13,908 nucleotides of DNA, taken from assembly GCA_016929465.1 (NCBI GenBank), contig JAFGIT010000060.1:1-13908 (forward strand). Direction: 5' to 3'. This DNA comes from Candidatus Coatesiibacteriota bacterium (lineage in GTDB: Bacteria > B130-G9). A program made the position numbers and the translations under genes. This document shows, in pieces, positions 7,592-13,908 of the stretch. The notes under the pieces were generated by a model, which saw only the letters and a program-made list of their open reading frames with translations, made no database searches and was not told where the DNA came from. Position 1 is the stretch's first letter. Each line of letters starts with the position of its first letter.

Positions 7592-8239
7592 TCAGAAATC
7601 CGCACTCCCTCCGATATCCGATTCTGAGGTAACAACGTCCGCAGATTCCTGCAGCTGATATGTCTCGAGTTCCATAACCACGCGTATTCCCGGCACATCA
7701 AGGTCGCCGCCCTTCTCCTCAGGCGTCATGCGGCGCGCGTCAATCCATTTGATATTTACGAGCCTGTCGAGATATTCGAGACCCTCGATAAATCCGATAA
7801 GGTCCTTGAATCTACAATACAAATTGTCCACTCGAATAGGTATCACATAGAATGTGAGATCGCTTCCGGGCAGTGTGGACGGATAGCTGTCCAGCTGCTT
7901 CATCGGCAGCTCATTGATGCTTGCCCGCTGAGCCGTGGAGGCGAACTGCTCAAGGACTGTAGGAAGATTGTATGTATCCGGAACCTTGAGCATAAGAACC
8001 TTGGCCTCCTCCTTCATCCTGGCAAGGAGTAATTTCTTCTCGGGGAGGTGTGAAAGCAGTTCTTTGGCCTTGGCAATCTTTCCCTGCTCTCGCTCGGTCA
8101 ATGTCTTGAGATCATCTGTCTCAGAAATGATCGGACCGAACAACACAAAATAGATTATCACGAGCAAAACTACTGCCCCACCTGCGACTATACCGATTCT
8201 AGCGCCGGCCGGAAGTTCGTTAAACTGTCCTAATGCCAT
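7592..8239 (-). CDS. pilO: PilO inner-membrane alignment protein
   Basis: PilO pairs with PilN in the inner membrane and forms part of the periplasmic ring that aligns the motor with the secretin. The 215-residue protein has the expected layout: a short cytoplasmic start, one membrane helix (about 14-36), a charged coiled coil (about 40-82), and a ferredoxin-like domain. The last contains PIRVDNLYCRFKDLIGF (134-150) and LDRLVNIKWIDARR (157-170), which fit the PilO pattern. The C-terminal 15-20 residues are Ser/Asp-rich and probably disordered. The ATG at 8239 lies 28 bases after the pilMN stop. GspM is the type II counterpart and cannot be told apart with certainty by eye. Confidence 0.9.
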   Translation of the reverse strand: MALGQFNELPAGARIGIVAGGAVVLLVIIYFVLFGPIISETDDLKTLTEREQGKIAKAKELLSHLPEKKLLLARMKEEAKVLMLKVPDTYNLPTVLEQFASTAQRASINELPMKQLDSYPSTLPGSDLTFYVIPIRVDNLYCRFKDLIGFIEGLEYLDRLVNIKWIDARRMTPEEKGGDLDVPGIRVVMELETYQLQESADVVTSESDIGGSADF

Positions 8240-8267
8240 ATCAAACTACCCCATCATACCTAAAGTG

Positions 8268-10052
8268 TTAGCCTCTCCGTCGGACCAAATCCCAATACGC
8301 CTGTCCTTCAAGCCTGCAGAATATTCTGAACTTCTGCTTATATGTGCCGTCCACAACGTCGGAATAGATCGTCGTGAGTGCTTCGGTGAGTAATCTCTCC
8401 GGGTCTTTCGCACCCTTGGAAGAGGTGAGAATCGGATCCCCTTTCACGCGCTCAACTGTCTCGTCCAAAGGATCCAAATAGACCTTCTCGAAGAAGGGCG
8501 ATTCCTGAAGTCTATTCAGGAATCTGGTTATTCGCTCCTGGAGCCCCACCTGGGAATCATCATAGGCATAGCCTTCGACCACCATCTCCCATCCAGCGCT
8601 GCTCTCCACGCCTGGTCCAGAGGTCATTCCTCTCCGACCGCCGCGGCCCTTCGTGGACTGCCCCAACCTGTTGATCTTGAGGTTGTCCAAGTGCATGTTC
8701 TCGGAGACCAGCGTGCCGATATTCTCATATACATCGGTCCACAAAGGCTCGTTCTTTGTCAATTTGTTGAGCAGGTCCGAGTAGCTCTGGTATCGGGCTA
8801 TCTGACCATTCACACCCTTGAGCTCCTCGAGGCCCGGTTTCAGCTCCTCATACTTCCCTCTCTCGATATCATAGGCATCTCTCGCCTTGTTGCGCTCCGA
8901 TTTGAGAAGCATATAGGCTATTGCCAGAATCCCTATAACGAATACAACCAGCCCCGAATATACGAACCTCTTGATTGCAATATAGGCCTGTGCCTTTATT
9001 TCGGGTGGGACCAAGTTGATCCTGATCAGTTTCGGCGGTTCGAGAGCGAGACCTATACACGTGGCAAACCTCGGTGCAAGCGTTTCGAGTTCAGTAGCCT
9101 GCGAACCCAGTGCCTCGAGGTTAAGTCCCTCGACAGGATTGAAGAGATTAATCTCGACATCCTCGAGGCCTTCTGCCAGGAACTCATCGACTCTTGGAAG
9201 GCGCGTCCCTTCACCCGAGACGTAGAGCTTCTTTATTATGTTGCCTCTAAACTGCTGTTTGTAATACAGGAATGAACGCTTCAGCTCCGTGGCGACACGC
9301 TGAAGTGCTGGGATTTCCTCGATCGAGCTCGGGCCTCCACCCACGCCCGGACCGAAATCCATCTCTCCGCCCTCTTCCTCGCCCTCTTCGAAGGCGGCCT
9401 TCATCTCGTTGTAGCCCGTGAAAATCTCACGCTGGAAGTAAAGAGTCTCACTTCCGAAGATCAACATCGTGCAGATGTTGGCGCCGATATCCACCAAGCC
9501 GACGGCCTCCTCGCCTGACCACAGAGGGGTGCGCGCAAGAGCTGAATACAATCCAGTAGATGATGTTGATATCGCCGCGGGTAGTATTCCGAATGTGCGA
9601 AGGACGCCTATATTCTCAAAGACCAGGTCCCTGTTCACCGAGACGATCATGACCTGTTGCTTGTCTTGACCTCTCTCACGAACCATGCGCAAAAGCGAAT
9701 AGTCGTAGATCAGGTCCTCTATCGGAACTGCCGCGTCCTTTCGAACTTCTCGCTCAACTACTCCTGCTACTTCCTTGCGAGGCATTGGCGGAAATGAAAG
9801 TATCCGCGTCCGAACCTCCCGACCTGAGACCAAGCTCACTACATTATCGAACTTCTTCCTGGGCGGAAGACTCGCAATCGCCTCTGACAGTGCCTCGGTC
9901 TGCGCCCTTACGAGCTCTTCATCCGAAGGCTTCTCCTTGAATTCGAGGTGCGAGATTCCAAAAGCCTTGACGGCAGTTTCCTTGCCCGGCTCGATCTCAA
10001 TTACCTTAACCGAACTCGCGTCAATATCGATGCCGATTACAGTCTTTGCCAT
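8268..10052 (-). CDS. pilMN: PilM-PilN fusion protein
   Basis: This single 594-residue protein joins two proteins that are normally separate. Residues 1-338 are PilM, a cytoplasmic actin-like ATP-binding protein: phosphate motif GIDIDASSVKV (7-17), second motif VGLVDIGA (184-191), and the adenosine-side motif LYVSGEGTRLP (276-286). An acidic, Gly-rich insert lies at 222-242. Residues 339-594 are PilN: the INLVP peptide (345-349; bases 9006-9020) that binds PilM in classical systems, a membrane helix (about 364-383), a coiled coil (385-430) and a periplasmic ferredoxin-like domain interrupted by an Arg/Gly-rich loop (465-485). No stop or frame change occurs at the junction, so this is a true fusion in this sequence. 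GspL of type II secretion has the same overall layout but a more divergent cytoplasmic half. ATG 10052 follows GAGG with nine bases between. Confidence 0.95.
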   Translation of the reverse strand: MAKTVIGIDIDASSVKVIEIEPGKETAVKAFGISHLEFKEKPSDEELVRAQTEALSEAIASLPPRKKFDNVVSLVSGREVRTRILSFPPMPRKEVAGVVEREVRKDAAVPIEDLIYDYSLLRMVRERGQDKQQVMIVSVNRDLVFENIGVLRTFGILPAAISTSSTGLYSALARTPLWSGEEAVGLVDIGANICTMLIFGSETLYFQREIFTGYNEMKAAFEEGEEEGGEMDFGPGVGGGPSSIEEIPALQRVATELKRSFLYYKQQFRGNIIKKLYVSGEGTRLPRVDEFLAEGLEDVEINLFNPVEGLNLEALGSQATELETLAPRFATCIGLALEPPKLIRINLVPPEIKAQAYIAIKRFVYSGLVVFVIGILAIAYMLLKSERNKARDAYDIERGKYEELKPGLEELKGVNGQIARYQSYSDLLNKLTKNEPLWTDVYENIGTLVSENMHLDNLKINRLGQSTKGRGGRRGMTSGPGVESSAGWEMVVEGYAYDDSQVGLQERITRFLNRLQESPFFEKVYLDPLDETVERVKGDPILTSSKGAKDPERLLTEALTTIYSDVVDGTYKQKFRIFCRLEGQAYWDLVRRRG

Positions 10053-10113
10053 GTCGTATGACCTCGGTTATTGCCTAAATCCTGGGCCTTACTCATCCAT
10101 CTTAGCTATATAA

Positions 10114-10866
10114 TTATTTATATCCCTCGGCAGCCGCCAATGGAAGCCAATAGCTCATCCCCCAGTCGGTGCCGGCGATCTTAATCTTTATATCGTCCAA
10201 ATTCTCGGGATACATCTCATCCTCAGATTTCATCTTCGGAGTAGAAGAGGGCGGAACGTCAGTGTGTCTCATATCGGGCCCCTTACTTGCAAGGAAAACA
10301 CGAGCGGCCTCGACCGGGACCGCCAGATATCCCGACGTCTCCAATCCGAACTGCGGATTATCGGATGTAGGATCAATATAAACTGCATAGTATTCAGGAT
10401 AGGACACGTAAGCATATTCCACGTCCCAGGCGTCTCTATAAAAGCCTGTGTCATCGTCGCTATCCGCAATATAAGGCCCATGCCAACCCATTCGCGTCGC
10501 AGCATCGTAGCCCGGAATAGGCTCCGCATACCCGAACGGTTTCCCGCTTTCATCACAGGGCAACAGATATCCTCGACTCGTCTTCGTCGCGGCCAACATC
10601 TTCAGACCGGAGAATTTCTCCCCGCTCCCATCGGTGACCCAGGTCGGGGGCCACATGTTGACGTCCGTATAATAATTGGTTATAGCCGTCCGGATATTCG
10701 CCATTTCCTCACGCGTCGCTGTCTCATTTCCTTCGTCCAGAAGATTGAAGACCAGTGGAGTTATGATCCCCGCCAAAAGAGCTATGATCGCGACAACCAC
10801 AACCATCTCGATTATGGTGAAGCCTCTGTTACAAGTAGTTCGCAGCAAGACCAGCGGTCTAATCAT
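10114..10866 (-). CDS. gspG: GspG-like major pseudopilin/type IV pilin
   Basis: This is the fibre subunit processed by a prepilin peptidase and assembled by the platform encoded alongside. The 250-residue precursor has a 15-residue leader ending in Gly15, cleavage before Phe16 (RG|FTIIE) and Glu at mature position 5, followed by a hydrophobic helix to about residue 45. The globular part carries GspG-type landmarks: GWHGPYI, an RDAWDVEYAY equivalent of the usual D-P-W-G-x-x-Y, and FLASKGPDM (in place of S-x-G-x-D) with a late LDDI. It is clearly longer than the roughly 140-150 residues of typical GspG, the extra length lying before and after the GPY motif. It is the only pilin-like gene here; minor pilins and the prepilin peptidase must lie elsewhere. 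ATG 10866 has GAGG nine bases upstream. Confidence 0.92.
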   Translation of the reverse strand: MIRPLVLLRTTCNRGFTIIEMVVVVAIIALLAGIITPLVFNLLDEGNETATREEMANIRTAITNYYTDVNMWPPTWVTDGSGEKFSGLKMLAATKTSRGYLLPCDESGKPFGYAEPIPGYDAATRMGWHGPYIADSDDDTGFYRDAWDVEYAYVSYPEYYAVYIDPTSDNPQFGLETSGYLAVPVEAARVFLASKGPDMRHTDVPPSSTPKMKSEDEMYPENLDDIKIKIAGTDWGMSYWLPLAAAEGYK

Positions 10867-10930
10867 CGGTCATTACCTCGCCTTTCTCTTTGAAGCAGCG
10901 GTACCCGACAACCAAGCCAAGTATAATTTG

Positions 10931-12145
10931 TTATTTCTTTACAAACGCAATCATGCCGTAAAGCGGCATAAATACGGACATGGCAACAGTACCGACTATC
11001 GCCCCCATAGAGACAATCATCAATGGCTCAGCGATCGCGAAGATTCTTCTGATTGTGTAAGGCACCTCTTTATCATAGTAGAGGCTGACCTTCTCGAGCG
11101 TCATGTCCAACTCGCCCGTCTCATCGCCAATCGCAACCATTCGTAGGACCAGCGAAGGGAATTCACCGCTCTCTGCTAGTGCCTCGGGCATCGAACCACC
11201 TGCTCGAATGCGGTCATGCGCTTCCCGGATGACCCTGCCCAGCACGACATTGCCGATAACCTGCTCAACGATTCGCAGGCATTCCGTGATCTCTACACCT
11301 GCGCGATAGAGCGCGGAGAGCGTATGAGCAAATCGGGAAAGTGCGACCTTCCTGATAAGCGTCCCGAATAGCGGCATTTTCAATTTGGTCGCATCCCAGA
11401 TCTTTCTTCCGCCCTTCGTCCGTTTCACAAACTCCCTGGCGACGAGGAACAACACGATGATGACTCCAAGCGAATAGAATCCGTAGTCGATCATGAAGTC
11501 ACTTATTCCGATGACGATACGCGTCGGAAGAGGCAATTTCATGTCGTATTTCTGGAAGATCGCGGCAAACCTGGGAATAGGGAATACGAACAGAAAGACT
11601 ATAACGCCCGAGATGACTGTCATAACGACAGCGGGATATGCAAGAGCTTCTCGAACCTGGCCCTTGAGCTCTTCCTGCCATTCCAGATAAGGGACGAGCC
11701 TCTCGAGGACTTCATCAACTCTACCTGTCGTTTCTCCCGCTCGCACCATACTGACGTAGAGCTGTCCGAAGACCGATGGATGGACGCTCATGGCATCGGC
11801 GAGCATGGCACCGTTCTCTACCTGGTTCGTTATGTCCTGAATGACCTTCTTGAAACCAGGTTTTTCAGTTTCGCGCGTCAGGTCCTGAAGACCGGTAAGC
11901 AAAGGAACACCAGCGGACAATACAGTCCCAAGGTGGATTGTGAACGTGATGAGGTCGCGGCGCTTGACTTTGACGGTCTTGGCCTTGCGCTTCTTGCCAT
12001 CTTTGCCGCGAGCTTTGGAGACCTTCGTTACTACATAGCCGAGCTCGCCTAAACGCTCAACGAGGACGCCTGAGTTTTCCGCCTCAAGTACGCCCTCTGT
12101 CTCTCGACCACTAGCATCTCTGGCTTTATATGAGAATACTGGCAA
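10931..12145 (-). CDS. pilC: PilC/GspF platform protein
   Basis: This is the polytopic inner-membrane platform that the motor ATPase turns to add pilin subunits. The 404 residues match the family length. The canonical N-terminus MPVFSYKARD is followed by a Lys-rich linker (44-63) and two tandem T2SSF domains (about 66-190 and 268-395). Each carries the family motif: VRAGETTGRVDEVLERL (134-150) in the first and AIGDETGELDMTLEKVS (338-354) in the second. Membrane helices lie near 171-190, 222-238 and 372-396. The start is TTG 12145, fixed by the conserved N-terminal sequence. It lies 21 bases after the pilB stop with only a weak GAGAGAG upstream, so it is probably translated by coupling to pilB. 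Confidence 0.97.
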   Translation of the reverse strand: MPVFSYKARDASGRETEGVLEAENSGVLVERLGELGYVVTKVSKARGKDGKKRKAKTVKVKRRDLITFTIHLGTVLSAGVPLLTGLQDLTRETEKPGFKKVIQDITNQVENGAMLADAMSVHPSVFGQLYVSMVRAGETTGRVDEVLERLVPYLEWQEELKGQVREALAYPAVVMTVISGVIVFLFVFPIPRFAAIFQKYDMKLPLPTRIVIGISDFMIDYGFYSLGVIIVLFLVAREFVKRTKGGRKIWDATKLKMPLFGTLIRKVALSRFAHTLSALYRAGVEITECLRIVEQVIGNVVLGRVIREAHDRIRAGGSMPEALAESGEFPSLVLRMVAIGDETGELDMTLEKVSLYYDKEVPYTIRRIFAIAEPLMIVSMGAIVGTVAMSVFMPLYGMIAFVKK

Positions 12146-12166
12146 GACTCTCTCGCTTTACTCGCA

Positions 12167-13908
12167 TTAGAACTCAACCTCTGCCGACAGTAGGGTTACC
12201 CTTCGGACCTCATCGATTGTTGTTATGCCTTCCATTACCTTGCTCATACCGTCGGAGAACATGGAGAGCATGCCAAACTTCCTTGCGGCCCGCCTTATGT
12301 CATCGATTGTGGCATTATTCTCTGCCATCTGCTGCAGCTTCTTGTTCATTACGATCAACTCGAAGATCGCGACGCGGCCCTTATAGCCAGTCTGGTTGCA
12401 GTAGTTGCAGCCTTTGCCGCGATAGAGGGTCATCACCTGGTCCTTACGCTGAATAGCCTCTTTGTCCTGGACAACAGCCTCGAGCCCCTCGAGTCCCAGA
12501 GTCCCCTCCATAGTCTCCTTGTGGAGTGAGAGAATCTTCATATCTTGCTCGGTCGGCTCGTAAGCGATCCTACAGTTCGGACATATTAGACGAACGAGTC
12601 GCTGAGCCATGATCCCGAGAATTGATGAAGAGACAAGGAATGGCTCGATGCCCATATCCATAAGTCGAGGCAGCGCGCCGGCGGCGTCGTTCGTATGAAG
12701 CGTCGAAAGGACCAAGTGCCCAGTCAGGGCGGCCCTAACCGCGAGCTCTGCCGTCTCACCGTCTCGAATCTCGCCGACCAGAATAACGTCAGGGTCCTGT
12801 CTTAGTAGGGACCTCAATCCCAGAGCAAAAGTAAAACCAGCCTTGTTGTTGATTTCCGACTGCTGGATGATCGGGAGCTGATATTCGACCGGGTCCTCAA
12901 GTGTGCAGACCTTTCTCTCCAGAGTATTTACGTGTGCAATGGCCGAATAGAGGGTCGTGGTCTTTCCACTACCCGTGGGGCCTGTTACGAGGATAATGCC
13001 GTAAGGCATATCCAGCATAGCCGCGAACTCATCTCTCTCCTTCGCCGGAAATCCGAGCTTTGTGAGATCGAGCTGTAATGACGCACGGTCGAGCAATCTG
13101 AGTACAGCGTTCTCCCCGTTTACAGTTGGGAATATCGATACGCGGATGTCGATCTTCCTTCGGCTGACTGCGAATTCGATCTTGCCGTCCTGAGGAATAC
13201 GTCGCTCAGCGATGTTGAGGTCGGCCATGATCTTGATTCTGGAGATGATTGGCTCTCTGAGGTCGAGCGGGACTGTCTTTCTTTGATGTAGGATGCCGTC
13301 GATTCTGAACCGGACGCGCATGAGTTTTTCGTCCGGCTCGAAGTGGATGTCTGTGCATCGCTCGTGAACGGCCTGGACAATAATTCTATCGACAAGCTTT
13401 ATGATCGGGGCCTGAGCCGCGGCCTCCTCAATCTCTCCCAGTCCGCTTTCGCCCCTGCGCTTCATGGTCTCTTCGGCCATGCGCATTCCTTCGTCGATTA
13501 TATCTTCGACGTCTTCATCAGAGCCATAGAATTTGTCGATAGCCTTCTCCAGGTCCTGGTCAGTAACGGCTACTGGATGTATTTGCATGCCGGTTCTTCG
13601 CTCCAGGCCATCGATGACCTGAACATCGTAGGCGTTCACCATAGCGACTCTCAGCGTGAAGTCGTCCTTTGAAAGGGGCAGGATGCTGTTCTCTTTGCAG
13701 TATTCGGCGTTCACCAACTTCAGGACGTCTTCGTTAATCTCCACCTCATTCAGGTCGATCTCTGAACGCCCACCCTCGCCGGAGAGAGCTTCGACAAGGG
13801 CGTCCTCGGAGATGAATCCGAGGTCAAATAATATTTGCCCGAGCAGCTCGCCTGTTCGCTTTTGCTCGCTTAACGCCAACTCAAGCTGCTGGTCATCTAT
13901 TAGACCAA
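12167..13908 (-). CDS. pilB: PilB/GspE assembly ATPase, 5' partial
   Basis: This hexameric cytoplasmic ATPase powers fibre extension. The frame is open to the window edge. The residues before the in-frame TTG at 13879 (GLIDDQQLEL) match the family's N-terminal repeat, so the true start lies beyond 13908. The N-terminal region is an MshEN/T2SSE_N domain, which binds cyclic di-GMP in some relatives. The ATPase core has Walker A GPTGSGKT (12959-12982), Walker B/Asp region DPDVILVGEIRDG (12758-12796), and the His box GHLVLSTLHTNDA. A tetracysteine metal site is formed by CPNC (12572-12583) and CNYC (12398-12409). About 54 residues separate the two Cys pairs, more than the roughly 30 in well-known PilB proteins. 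The metal site and MshEN domain favour an assembly ATPase over a PilT retraction ATPase. Confidence 0.97.
   Translation of the reverse strand, partial: GLIDDQQLELALSEQKRTGELLGQILFDLGFISEDALVEALSGEGGRSEIDLNEVEINEDVLKLVNAEYCKENSILPLSKDDFTLRVAMVNAYDVQVIDGLERRTGMQIHPVAVTDQDLEKAIDKFYGSDEDVEDIIDEGMRMAEETMKRRGESGLGEIEEAAAQAPIIKLVDRIIVQAVHERCTDIHFEPDEKLMRVRFRIDGILHQRKTVPLDLREPIISRIKIMADLNIAERRIPQDGKIEFAVSRRKIDIRVSIFPTVNGENAVLRLLDRASLQLDLTKLGFPAKERDEFAAMLDMPYGIILVTGPTGSGKTTTLYSAIAHVNTLERKVCTLEDPVEYQLPIIQQSEINNKAGFTFALGLRSLLRQDPDVILVGEIRDGETAELAVRAALTGHLVLSTLHTNDAAGALPRLMDMGIEPFLVSSSILGIMAQRLVRLICPNCRIAYEPTEQDMKILSLHKETMEGTLGLEGLEAVVQDKEAIQRKDQVMTLYRGKGCNYCNQTGYKGRVAIFELIVMNKKLQQMAENNATIDDIRRAARKFGMLSMFSDGMSKVMEGITTIDEVRRVTLLSAEVEF

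Noticed and set aside
12145-12168. A 13-codon frame starting at the TAATG after pilB
   Set aside because: It overlaps the pilC start in another frame, has no ribosome binding site and encodes nothing recognisable.
13877-13879. TTG as the start of pilB
   Set aside because: Codons upstream stay in frame to the window edge and encode the family's N-terminal repeat, so the gene is cut by the window.

Overview
The window comes from a Gram-negative (two-membrane) bacterium: it encodes an outer-membrane secretin, inner-membrane assembly proteins for type IV pili/type II secretion, and two lipobox lipoproteins. A large gingipain-family (C25) protease with C-terminal Ig-like modules, beside a mixed type IV pilus/type II secretion cluster, resembles what is found in uncultivated lineages around the FCB group (for example Zixibacteria, Eisenbacteria, Latescibacteria or WOR-3). 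That placement is an impression from gene content, not a measurement. No rRNA, tRNA, CRISPR array or insertion sequence is visible.

Left part (1-4787, + strand): the 3' portion of a C25 cysteine peptidase, whose start lies before the window; a small lipoprotein that overlaps its stop codon; and dtd, the D-aminoacyl-tRNA deacylase. The dtd gene appears to start at a CTG codon. Between 4788 and 4975 two converging gene sets end at back-to-back terminators: one hairpin with a T-tract for the + strand and one for the - strand.

Right part (4976-13908, - strand): a seven-gene cluster read from right to left. The order is pilB/gspE ATPase (5' end beyond the window), pilC/gspF platform protein, a GspG-like pseudopilin, a fused pilM-pilN protein, pilO, a pilP/gspC-like protein carrying an extra PEGA domain, and a lipoprotein secretin (pilQ/gspD). 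Gaps are short (about 20-150 nt) and every gene has the same orientation, so they probably form one operon whose main promoter lies beyond position 13908. The products form a complete core: motor, platform, pilin subunit, cytoplasm-to-periplasm alignment complex and outer-membrane pore. No retraction ATPase (pilT) or prepilin peptidase (pilD) is present in the window.

The cluster mixes the two systems. The PilM part is a full actin-like PilM that still carries the PilN peptide which binds PilM, but the two are fused as in GspL. The PilP-like protein has a GspC-like membrane anchor rather than a lipid anchor, and the secretin carries the lipid anchor. The pilin looks most like GspG. The most noteworthy points are this PilM-PilN fusion, the PEGA insertion in the PilP/GspC position, and the CTG start of dtd. 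Several genes (pilC, pilP, pilQ, dtd) start at non-ATG codons.
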